Source of the DNA: JAAYZK01 sp964535025
GTDB lineage: Bacteria > Planctomycetota > Phycisphaerae > SM23-33 > FEN-1343
Assembly: GCA_964535025.1 (NCBI GenBank)
Contig: CAZHRW010000237.1
Coordinates: 1 to 9,328 of the forward strand
DNA: 9,328 nucleotides
Reading direction: 5' to 3'
In this document: positions 1 through 6,535 of the stretch, piece by piece
Layout: the number at the start of each line of letters is the position of its first letter
Position numbering within the stretch: position 1 is the stretch's first letter
Position numbers and translations under genes: made by a program
The notes under the pieces: model-generated
Databases searched by the model: none
Told to the model about the DNA's origin: nothing
What the model saw: the letters and a program-made list of their open reading frames with translations, nothing else

Positions 1-167
1 CAGGCCATAGCGCCCGGGGGGGCCGGCGGGGCGTGCGGTTCGCCCGCCCGCCCCGTCTACGTTAGTGCACTGTTCATTCCTGTCCGTCTCCGTCCGGTCT
101 GCCTCCAGGACTGGACCTTCATGCTGCCCCGCCGGTATGATGAGGCTTTACCAATCGTGGAGGCGCC
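1..167. other. GC-rich leader before the VWA gene, no assured gene
   Basis: This stretch holds no gene I can defend. It starts with a seven-G run (16-22). A GC-rich inverted repeat follows, with arms 27-33 and 49-55 (7 perfect pairs, 15-base loop); it could end transcription of a gene lying to the left, although no T-run follows. One forward frame is open from base 1 to a TGA at 169-171, which overlaps the ATG at 168. That would be the tail of an upstream gene if coding, but its translation is unrecognisable. Another forward frame ends in TAG at 63-65 and would equally fit an upstream gene end. Confidence 0.35.
112..141 (+). promoter_or_regulatory. Weak sigma70-like promoter candidate for the VWA gene
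   Basis: TGGACC (112-117) and TATGAT (136-141) are separated by 18 bases. The -10 box matches five of six consensus positions and the -35 box four of six. A start near 148 would give a leader of about 20 bases carrying GGAGG at 159-163. This is a weak match in a GC-rich genome. If the gene belongs to an operon that begins left of the window, no promoter is needed here. Confidence 0.25.
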
Positions 168-2030
168 ATGACGTTTCTTGCCGGGTGGTGGGCACTGGCC
201 GCGCTGCTGGCGGTTCCGATCGTCCTGCTGTACCTGCTGAAGATGCGGCGGGAGCCGGCGGTGGTGTCGTCAACGCTGCTGTGGCAGCAGGCGCTGGCGG
301 ATCTGCGCGCCAACACGCCGTTCCAGCGATTTCGTCATAACCTTGTGTTGATTCTGCAGCTACTGGCGCTGGCGGCGCTGGTCGCGGCGTTGTCCCGGCC
401 GGTGCTGCGGGCGGCGGGGATGGCCGGCGAAGAGGTCGTGGTTGTCCTGGATGCGTCGGCGTCGATGCAGGCGGCCGATGGACCGCAGGGCATCACGCGT
501 TTCGAGCACGCCAAGACGTTGGCCGGTGAGTTAATCGCCAACATGGGACGCGGGGACCGGATGATGCTTATCGTCGCCGGTCCGCCCGGGGTGGGGGCGC
601 GGACACCGATGACCGACAGCACCGCCGAGTTACGGCGGGTACTGGAGCGCGCCCGCCCGTATGACACGCCCGCGGCCGTCGATGACGCCCTGCTCGTGGC
701 CGCGGCGAGCCTGGCGGCTGAAGAGACGACGGCCCTGCGCGGAGAGATCGTTCTGCTCAGCGACGGCGTCGGCGTCGTCGTGCCCGAAGCGGCAGGCCTG
801 ACCGATGCACTGCGTTACGTCCGCGTGGGCAATCGCGGCGCCAACGTTGCGATCACCTCGCTGGCGATCGAATCGGTTGGCGAGGGGCGAAGCCGTTTGC
901 TGGTTGGCGTGGAGCGGACGCCGGCGGGGGGGGGAGAGGTGATGGTGAACCTCTACTACGACACCGAGGCCAATTGGATCGACGCCCGCCGGATCGTCCT
1001 TGACGGCAAGGGTCGCGGCCGCCTGGAGCTCGAGGGTCTCTGGCCGTCCGGGCGGCTTTGGGTGCGACTGGACGGCGACGACGACCTGCTGGCGGTCGAC
1101 AGCCGCGGTTACGTGGTGGTGCCGCAGCCTCGGCCGCTCGTGGTGCACGTGGTGACGGCGGGCAATCCGATGTTGGAGCGGTTCGGTGCGGTTCAGAATC
1201 CTTCGGAGGTAACGTGGCAGGTGGTTGCCCCGGACGAACCGCTGCCGCCGGGGGGGGCGGACGTGACGATCTTTGACAGCACGCAGCCGCCTGAGCCGCT
1301 GCCGGCCGGGGATGTGGTGTTGATCAACCCGCCCACCGCGGCGGCGGGCTTCGCCCGGACCGGCACACAGGAGGCGCCGCAGATCATCAACGTTCGCAGT
1401 GATGCCGACGTAATACGGTTTGTCAACACGGCCGAGTTGAAGATCGGCCGCGCCGGCATCTACGCCCACGACGGCAGCGCGGTGGAGTTGATCGGAGCCG
1501 ATGGGGGACCGCTGGTGGCCTACACGACCGACGGGCCGTCCCGCCGCTACCTGGTGGCCTTCCATCTGGCCGACTCGACATGGGCGACGGAGGTGGGGGG
1601 GGTGATCTTCCTGCAGAATCTGCTCGACCGTGCCCGCACCGCCCATTATGCCGGCCGCTCGCAGATGATCGCTACCGGTCACGCCGCCCTGCTGCCGGAC
1701 GGGACGACGGAGGCGACCGTCATCGATCCGCGGGGCCGCTCGCACCGCGTTGCCGCCGGGGTGGACCACTACACGGCCACCTACCGCGCCGGGTTCTATG
1801 TCGCAGTACGGGATGGCCGGCGTCGCACTATTGCCGCCAATCTCCTATCGGCTGTCGAGTCCGACATCGCGCCACGCCCACTGGCCGTCGGCGGTTCGGT
1901 TCAGCAGCGACTCGAGGGTGACGACGACGTGGCCAGGGTGAACCGCCCCCTCTGGCCGCTCCTGGCTGCGGTGGCGCTGGCGGTGTTGATGGTGGAGTGG
2001 TGGTGTTATCATCGAAGGGTAGGGGTGTAG
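168..2030 (+). CDS. BatA-like membrane protein with von Willebrand A domain
   Basis: Predicted 620-residue inner-membrane protein. Residues 7-25 and about 58-80 are hydrophobic helices flanking a short basic segment, the layout of the N-terminal BatA (aerotolerance regulator) domain. A von Willebrand A domain follows from about residue 88. Its metal-binding MIDAS motif is intact: D95-A-S97-A-S99, with a threonine near 146-149 and the LLSDG segment at 196-200. Residues 220-590 form a long extracytoplasmic-type region that includes a 'VVTAGNPMLERF' stretch typical of these proteins. A last helix (about 596-612) ends in a short basic tail. The ATG is preceded by GGAGG with a rather short 4-base spacer. 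Family members usually sit beside a MoxR AAA+ ATPase and a DUF58 protein and are thought to act in envelope stress or chaperone-like complexes; such partners could lie left of the window. The gene carries G8-G9 runs. The exact function is unknown; family assignment is firm. Confidence 0.9.
   Translation: MTFLAGWWALAALLAVPIVLLYLLKMRREPAVVSSTLLWQQALADLRANTPFQRFRHNLVLILQLLALAALVAALSRPVLRAAGMAGEEVVVVLDASASMQAADGPQGITRFEHAKTLAGELIANMGRGDRMMLIVAGPPGVGARTPMTDSTAELRRVLERARPYDTPAAVDDALLVAAASLAAEETTALRGEIVLLSDGVGVVVPEAAGLTDALRYVRVGNRGANVAITSLAIESVGEGRSRLLVGVERTPAGGGEVMVNLYYDTEANWIDARRIVLDGKGRGRLELEGLWPSGRLWVRLDGDDDLLAVDSRGYVVVPQPRPLVVHVVTAGNPMLERFGAVQNPSEVTWQVVAPDEPLPPGGADVTIFDSTQPPEPLPAGDVVLINPPTAAAGFARTGTQEAPQIINVRSDADVIRFVNTAELKIGRAGIYAHDGSAVELIGADGGPLVAYTTDGPSRRYLVAFHLADSTWATEVGGVIFLQNLLDRARTAHYAGRSQMIATGHAALLPDGTTEATVIDPRGRSHRVAAGVDHYTATYRAGFYVAVRDGRRRTIAANLLSAVESDIAPRPLAVGGSVQQRLEGDDDVARVNRPLWPLLAAVALAVLMVEWWCYHRRVGV
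926..1602 (+). repeat. Three long G homopolymer tracts inside the VWA gene
   Basis: A G9 run lies at 926-934, a G8 run at 1250-1257 and another G8 run at 1595-1602, all inside the reading frame of the VWA gene and mostly coding glycine-rich turns. Further G7 runs occur at 16-22, 2306-2312, 5306-5312 and 8724-8730. Runs of eight or nine identical bases are prone to polymerase slippage and to sequencing error. The frame is intact through all three here, so the gene is read as functional. Confidence 0.8.
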
Positions 2031-2045
2031 ATGGACAAGGTGCTC

Positions 2046-2061
2046 GATGTGCGAACACATC
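2046..2061. terminator. Small hairpin between convergent genes
   Basis: GATGTG (2046-2051) and CACATC (2056-2061) form a perfect 6-bp stem closed by a CGAA tetraloop. It starts 16 bases after the VWA stop and overlaps the nadE stop codon, read on the other strand at 2062-2060. A symmetric hairpin between convergent genes could slow transcription from both sides. There is no T-run on either strand and the stem is short, so a terminator role is only possible. Confidence 0.3.
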
Positions 2062-4051
2062 ACTTCTCCCGCTCGACCTGTCGGCGGAGGTGGTCGCGTT
2101 CCCGTTGGTAGCCGCCCGAGAGGATGGGGAAGCGGCAGGAGGTTTTAGGGTCGAGGTTCTTGTCGTCGACGTGAAAGGACGGGGCGTAGCGCTCCCGCTT
2201 CCACTGGTTGCGGGACCATAGCGCGAAGAAGCGATCGACCCATTCGACAAGCTGTCCGGGGGCATATTGTGGAAAGCGGGTCGCCATGAGGGCGTGGACC
2301 TCGGCGGGGGGGTTCTTGTCGCGGATGGCGGCGGCTTCGATGGCGTCGAGCAACGGGTAAGGCATGAGGTCGGCCTCATCGGTCTGGCCCATCGCCGGGG
2401 GACGCAGTTCGGCGGTGGGGGTGAGGGCGTTGACGGCACTGAGGGCACCAATGGGGGCCAGGCCTTGGGGGCCGCGGGTTTCCAGCCAGGTGAGCCATTG
2501 GCTCAGGAAGGCCTTGTCGATGCCCGCGATGGGGCTTAATCCCCCGGCGGTGTCGCCGTCCATCGTGGCGTACCCGACAGCGGCCTCGGAGCGGTTGCTG
2601 GTGGCCAGCAGGAGCGAATCGGTGAGATTGGCCAGCATCCACGCCGCCGGCGCTCGGACGCGGGCCTGGATGTTCTGCAGGACGATGTCATCGGTTTCCC
2701 ACGTCAGCGGACGTCCGATCGTGCGGGCCATGAGGTCGACGTAAGCCCGCACAAGCGGCTCGACATCCCATTCGTAGTAACGGGCGCCGAGGGCCCGCAC
2801 CAGGCCACGGGCGGCGTTGCGGGTGACGTCGGTGCTGTTGGCAGTGGCCTGATAAACGCATGTGAGTATCTCGCGGACGAGCGCCTCGGGCGTTGCGGCG
2901 GCGAGTTCCGCGAGGGCGAAACGCTGCTTGAAGGTCTCGACGCCCAGGCCAGCGCAGCCCAGGTGCACGCCCAAGGCCGCCAGGGACGCGACGGCCGAGG
3001 AATCCGCCCCGCCGCTGAGGGAGACGATGAAGCCTCGCGAGCGGGTCTTCCGGAGATAATCCATGAGCCCCAGACCGACCGCCCGGGTGAACTCCTCTTC
3101 CTGGTGAAACTTGCCGTGTTCCCACGCCGGCCTGACGACAGCCGGCGGGCTGGGGCGAAGGGCCGGCAGGGGCAGGTCGATGCGGATGCAGCCAACGTCA
3201 GCCTCCGGGCCCGGCGGTGTGATTGTTTCGGCCAATCCCGCCCGCCCTGTGCGGACCTCGTCGATGTCAACTGTTGCCGACGTCACGTAAGCCGCACCGT
3301 AACCGAACCGCGGCCCGACCGCCACCAGACGGCCGGCGGTGGCAATCATCGCGCCGCCGTCATAGAGGACCCGCCCGGCCTCGTTGCCCAACAGGTTGGC
3401 ATAGACGTACACCACCCCGAACGCCCGCGAGCCCTCCAGGACGAACCGCTCGCGCACCGCTGCCTTGCCGAAGGCGAAGTGGCTGGCCGAGGGATTGAGG
3501 ATGATATCCACCCCGCGTCGGGCCAGCGCCAGACCCCGCCGTCCGCTGCTCCAGGCCTCCTCGCAGATCTCCAGGCCGAACTTGATCCCGTCCAGCTCGA
3601 AGTGCAGGTCGCCCACGGGGTAGGTCTTCCCGTCGTAGGTGAGCACGTCGCGCACGTCGGGCGGCCAGGGCTTGAACCATCGCGGCTCGTAGTGCAGGCC
3701 GGCCCCGGCGAGGGTCTGCTTGGGGACGTAACCGACCACCCGTCCATCTGCAACGACGCAGACGGCGTCGTAGAGGCCGTTGCGGTGCAGCACCGGCAGG
3801 CCGAACGTTACGACCATTCCCACCGTCGCCGGCAGCAGTTCGCCCAGCAGTTCCCGGGCGGTCCGCCGCACGCCCGCCGAGAAGAATGCATCCTCGCAGC
3901 CGTACCCGCACAGACATAGCTCCGGCAGGCACAAGACGGTCACCCCCTGCTCGCGGGCCGACTCAATGGCCGTCAGAAGGCTCGTCTTGTTGCCCGCCCA
4001 GTCCAGCGGTGTCAGGTTAACGGCGGCGGCGCCGACGTTGATCAGTTTCAT
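2060..4051 (-). CDS. nadE: Glutamine-dependent NAD(+) synthetase
   Basis: This 663-residue cytoplasmic enzyme makes NAD+ from deamido-NAD+ (NaAD), ATP and glutamine, the last step of NAD synthesis (EC 6.3.5.1). Residues 1 to about 290 are a nitrilase-fold glutaminase domain with its Glu-Lys-Cys triad visible: E44 in LPELCLCGYG, K111 in VPKQTL and C163 in LEICEEAW. Residues from about 310 are the synthetase domain, with the ATP PP-loop SGGADSS at 346-352, the LLATSNRSEAAVGY segment at 481-494 and TAELRPP...GQTDEADL at 546-562. The C-terminal RFF...R..K...SFHVDDKNLDP tail resembles the long eukaryote-like form as I remember it. The length fits two-domain enzymes. The ATG has AGGA (bases 4058-4061 on the complement) six bases upstream. 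The gene is convergent with the VWA gene and divergent from the kinase gene. Nothing essential appears to be missing. Confidence 0.97.
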   Translation of the reverse strand: MKLINVGAAAVNLTPLDWAGNKTSLLTAIESAREQGVTVLCLPELCLCGYGCEDAFFSAGVRRTARELLGELLPATVGMVVTFGLPVLHRNGLYDAVCVVADGRVVGYVPKQTLAGAGLHYEPRWFKPWPPDVRDVLTYDGKTYPVGDLHFELDGIKFGLEICEEAWSSGRRGLALARRGVDIILNPSASHFAFGKAAVRERFVLEGSRAFGVVYVYANLLGNEAGRVLYDGGAMIATAGRLVAVGPRFGYGAAYVTSATVDIDEVRTGRAGLAETITPPGPEADVGCIRIDLPLPALRPSPPAVVRPAWEHGKFHQEEEFTRAVGLGLMDYLRKTRSRGFIVSLSGGADSSAVASLAALGVHLGCAGLGVETFKQRFALAELAAATPEALVREILTCVYQATANSTDVTRNAARGLVRALGARYYEWDVEPLVRAYVDLMARTIGRPLTWETDDIVLQNIQARVRAPAAWMLANLTDSLLLATSNRSEAAVGYATMDGDTAGGLSPIAGIDKAFLSQWLTWLETRGPQGLAPIGALSAVNALTPTAELRPPAMGQTDEADLMPYPLLDAIEAAAIRDKNPPAEVHALMATRFPQYAPGQLVEWVDRFFALWSRNQWKRERYAPSFHVDDKNLDPKTSCRFPILSGGYQRERDHLRRQVEREK

Positions 4052-4385
4052 GCGTTATCCTGCCTCGTCGACTACCCCATTCTAAGAGTCCACCCGTCGC
4101 TGCGCCGCTTCCGGCGTCCAAATCAGCCGGTTCATACGGCCCAGACGGACGAATCAGTTGTCAAGGAAACACCTGACACGCCTCGCTCCCTCCAGGTCAA
4201 GGCGGAACAACGCGTTGGGAACTCTCCTGGCGCCCGGATCGGCCGCACCGCTGTCCGCCCGCAACAGACCCATGCCCCGCGCCGACGTAGCCCGGACAGT
4301 TTTGGTAGTAGTAAAATGGCCACGGGGCCCTCTCCGGCCGGGGCCGCGAAGGGTCGGTCGGATCGCACATCGAGCCGAGGGCGGG
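4052..4385. other. Divergent intergenic region between nadE and the kinase gene
   Basis: This 334-base stretch should hold the promoters of both divergent genes. An open frame runs back to a TTG at 4158, but its translation is Arg/Pro-rich and domain-free and no ribosome site precedes that TTG, so I treat it as non-coding. It contains the most AT-rich patch in the neighbourhood (4299-4317), including TAAAAT at 4312-4317, a possible -10 box without a convincing -35. Towards nadE, TAGAAT on the minus strand (around 4078-4083) is a -10-like hexamer, also lacking a good -35. A small inverted repeat has arms 4103-4107 and 4112-4116 with a CTTC loop. Confidence 0.5.
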
Positions 4386-6431
4386 ATGGTGATGCATAAT
4401 GTCGACTCGACGGTCAACCGCGATGAGGCTGCCGAGGCGGTAGTCGCCTCCACGTTCGCCCGGGAGGGCCCCGCCGGTCACTGGGCGTTCATTCGGGCGG
4501 TCATCGACGGCCTGGACGCCCGCGTGGCGCTCATCGACGACCACGCCGACATCGTCATGGTCAACCGCGCGTGGCTGGCCTTTGCCGAGGCCGCTCACCT
4601 GGGTTTGCCCGATGGTGGCGTGGGGGCCAACTATGTTGCCGTCTGCCGCAAATCGGAGGCCGACGGCGCCCCAGGTGCCCGCGAGGCGCGGGTTGCCATC
4701 AAGTCCATCCTTGCCCGCCGCAGCGACGGGGCCAACGTGGAGTACCCCTGCCACAGTCCCGACCAACAGTTTTGGTTCAAGCTCCACGCCCGCCCGTTCG
4801 ACTTCGACCACAACCGCTGGGCCCTGATGGTCCACGAGGACATCACCGACACGCACCAGTTGCTCGAGACGCTGCACAACGGCGAGCAGTGGTATCGTAG
4901 CATTTTCGTTCGCAGCACCGACGGGTTGTTCGTCTGCGATCTGGAAGGCCGGATTCGTCAGGCTAACGCGCGGGCCTGCCAGATGTACGGCTACGACGAG
5001 GACAAGCTGGTCGGCATGAACGCCATGGACCTTGTCCACCCGGACCACCGGCAGGCGTGTCTCAAATTCTTCCTGAAGATGCGGCACCAGGATGTCTCCG
5101 GACGCGTCGAGTCGGTGGATATCCGGAAGGACGGCTCAACGATGGACGTGGAAGTCGAGGGTACCGTCGTCAACTGGGGCGGGCAGCGGCGGGTGCTGGC
5201 CATTGTTCGGGACGTCTCCGATCGCAAACGGATGGAACGCCGGCAGCGCGACCTCGAAGCCCGCGCCCAGGCCGCCCAGCGGATTGAGAGCCTCGCCGTC
5301 CTGGCGGGGGGGATCGCCCACGACTTCAACAACCTGTTGGTGGCGGTACTGGGCAACGCCGACTTGGCCATGCGGGAGTTGGATCCCGGCGCGTCGCCCC
5401 GCGCCCACCTGCGGGAGATCCGCCAGGCCGCGATGCGGGCGTCGGCGTTGACCGACCAGATGCTCGCCTACTCCGGCAAGGGCCGGTTCGTCATGAAGCG
5501 GGTGGATCTGAACGCCTTGGTCCGTGAGATGGCTGACGTGCTGGCCGCCACCATGCCCGCCACGGCCGCCCTCGCAGTAGAGCCGGACGAGGCGTTGCCC
5601 TCCATCGAGGCCGACCCGACGCAGGTCCGCCAGGTGATCCGCAACCTGGTGAGCAACGCGGTCGAGTCCCTGTCCTCGACCGGCGGGCGGGTCGCCGTGC
5701 GGACCGAGTCGGTGACCATCGCCGAAGGCCGTCCGGCCCGCCGTCGGGAGTTGGACGACCTGCCGGCCGGGCGCTACGCCGGACTGTACATCGTCGACAA
5801 CGGGTGCGGGATGGACGACCGGACCCGCGCACGCGTGTTCGACCCGTTCTTCAGCACGAAGTTCACGGGCCGGGGGCTGGGCATGGCAGCAGTCCTGGGC
5901 ATCGTGCGGGGCCATGGCGGCACGATCGAGATCGACAGCGAACCCGACGGCGGGACGACCGTTCGCGTCCTTCTGCCGGCCTCCCAACGCCGGCCGCGGG
6001 GCCGGACGCCCGCTGAGGCCGAGGCGCAAACGTGGAAGGGCACCGGTACTGTCCTCGTTGTCGACAACGAGGCGTCCGTGCGGAAACTGGCCGTCCTGAT
6101 GCTCGAACGCATGGGATTTCAGACCCTCGCGGCCTCCAACGGCGAGGAAGCCGTCGCGTTGTGCCGCCGGCACTGCGATCGGATTCGGGCGGTGCTGTTG
6201 GATCGGACACTGCCGACGCTCAGCGGCGCTCAAATCATCCACCACCTGCGCGCCATCCGCACAGACCTACCCATTGTCCTGTGCAGCGGCTACCCCGAGA
6301 ACCAAGCTCGCGACGGCCTCGGCGGCGCTCCCCTGGCGGCGTTCATCCAGAAGCCCTTCCAGTACACGACGCTCGTCGACGCCATGCGTCGCGCCGTGCA
6401 GGGAGCCGGTCCGCCCCCCGGGGAGCGTTGA
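4386..6431 (+). CDS. Soluble PAS-PAS hybrid histidine kinase with receiver domain
   Basis: From ATG 4386 the product has 681 residues and no membrane helix, so it should act in the cytoplasm. In order: a first PAS domain (about 35-154), a PAS S-box domain (about 167-282), a short charged coiled linker, a dimerisation/phosphoacceptor domain with H312 in GGIAHDFNNLL, an HATPase_c domain and a receiver. The ATPase shows N420 and N424 (N box), DNGCGM at 471-476, FDPFFSTKF and the GRGLGMAAVLGIVRGHGG lid at 495-512. The receiver has phosphoacceptor D606, S634 and K656, so phosphorelay is expected. Its acidic pocket reads D560-N561-E562 where D-D-E is usual. No output domain follows, so phosphate probably passes to a separate phosphotransfer or regulator protein. 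GAGGG at 4377-4381 supports this start, with ATG 4392 as an alternative; the longer TTG 4158 start is unlikely. The signal sensed is unknown. Confidence 0.93.
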   Translation: MVMHNVDSTVNRDEAAEAVVASTFAREGPAGHWAFIRAVIDGLDARVALIDDHADIVMVNRAWLAFAEAAHLGLPDGGVGANYVAVCRKSEADGAPGAREARVAIKSILARRSDGANVEYPCHSPDQQFWFKLHARPFDFDHNRWALMVHEDITDTHQLLETLHNGEQWYRSIFVRSTDGLFVCDLEGRIRQANARACQMYGYDEDKLVGMNAMDLVHPDHRQACLKFFLKMRHQDVSGRVESVDIRKDGSTMDVEVEGTVVNWGGQRRVLAIVRDVSDRKRMERRQRDLEARAQAAQRIESLAVLAGGIAHDFNNLLVAVLGNADLAMRELDPGASPRAHLREIRQAAMRASALTDQMLAYSGKGRFVMKRVDLNALVREMADVLAATMPATAALAVEPDEALPSIEADPTQVRQVIRNLVSNAVESLSSTGGRVAVRTESVTIAEGRPARRRELDDLPAGRYAGLYIVDNGCGMDDRTRARVFDPFFSTKFTGRGLGMAAVLGIVRGHGGTIEIDSEPDGGTTVRVLLPASQRRPRGRTPAEAEAQTWKGTGTVLVVDNEASVRKLAVLMLERMGFQTLAASNGEEAVALCRRHCDRIRAVLLDRTLPTLSGAQIIHHLRAIRTDLPIVLCSGYPENQARDGLGGAPLAAFIQKPFQYTTLVDAMRRAVQGAGPPPGER

Positions 6432-6456
6432 CGTCTCGACCTCTGCTGCCTATTAT
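6428..6456 (+). promoter_or_regulatory. Strong sigma70-like promoter before the transglutaminase gene
   Basis: TTGACG (6428-6433) and TATTAT (6451-6456) are separated by exactly 17 bases, and each hexamer matches five of six consensus positions. The -35 box overlaps the stop codon of the kinase gene (6429-6431). Transcription would begin near 6463, giving a leader of about 73 bases to the preferred start at 6536. It is the best promoter-like sequence in the window and suggests that the downstream gene can be transcribed independently of the kinase gene. Confidence 0.55.
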
Positions 6457-6484
6457 CTTCGGTGGCCGACGCTTCCGCCAGAGT

Positions 6485-6510
6485 CCTTACCTCTTGAAGG
6501 CGAGGTAGGG
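6485..6510 (+). promoter_or_regulatory. Leader hairpin upstream of the transglutaminase gene
   Basis: CCTTACCTC (6485-6493) pairs with GAGGTAGGG (6502-6510): nine pairs including one G-U, with an eight-base loop. It sits in the predicted leader, between the promoter candidate and the AGGAG ribosome site at 6524-6528. It could stabilise the message, act in attenuation or be incidental. No T-run follows, so it is not a standard terminator. Confidence 0.35.
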
Positions 6511-6535
6511 CCGACGCGGCTTGAGGAGTCCGAGG

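Noticed and set aside
1..171. Open forward frame from base 1 ending in TGA at 169-171 as an upstream gene tail
   Set aside because: The translation is unrecognised and low in information. GC-rich DNA keeps frames open by chance, and a competing frame stops at 63-65, so no gene is called.
630..1769. Long minus-strand open frame (379 codons) under the VWA gene
   Set aside because: It is Arg/His/Pro/Gly-rich without domains and lies wholly antisense to a well-supported gene: a GC-skewed shadow.
2963..3919. Forward open frame of 318 codons across nadE
   Set aside because: It is antisense to clear nadE catalytic motifs and its translation is compositionally biased with no recognisable domain.
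5136..6245. Minus-strand open frame of 369 codons opposite the kinase
   Set aside because: It is antisense to conserved kinase, ATPase and receiver motifs, and no family is recognisable.
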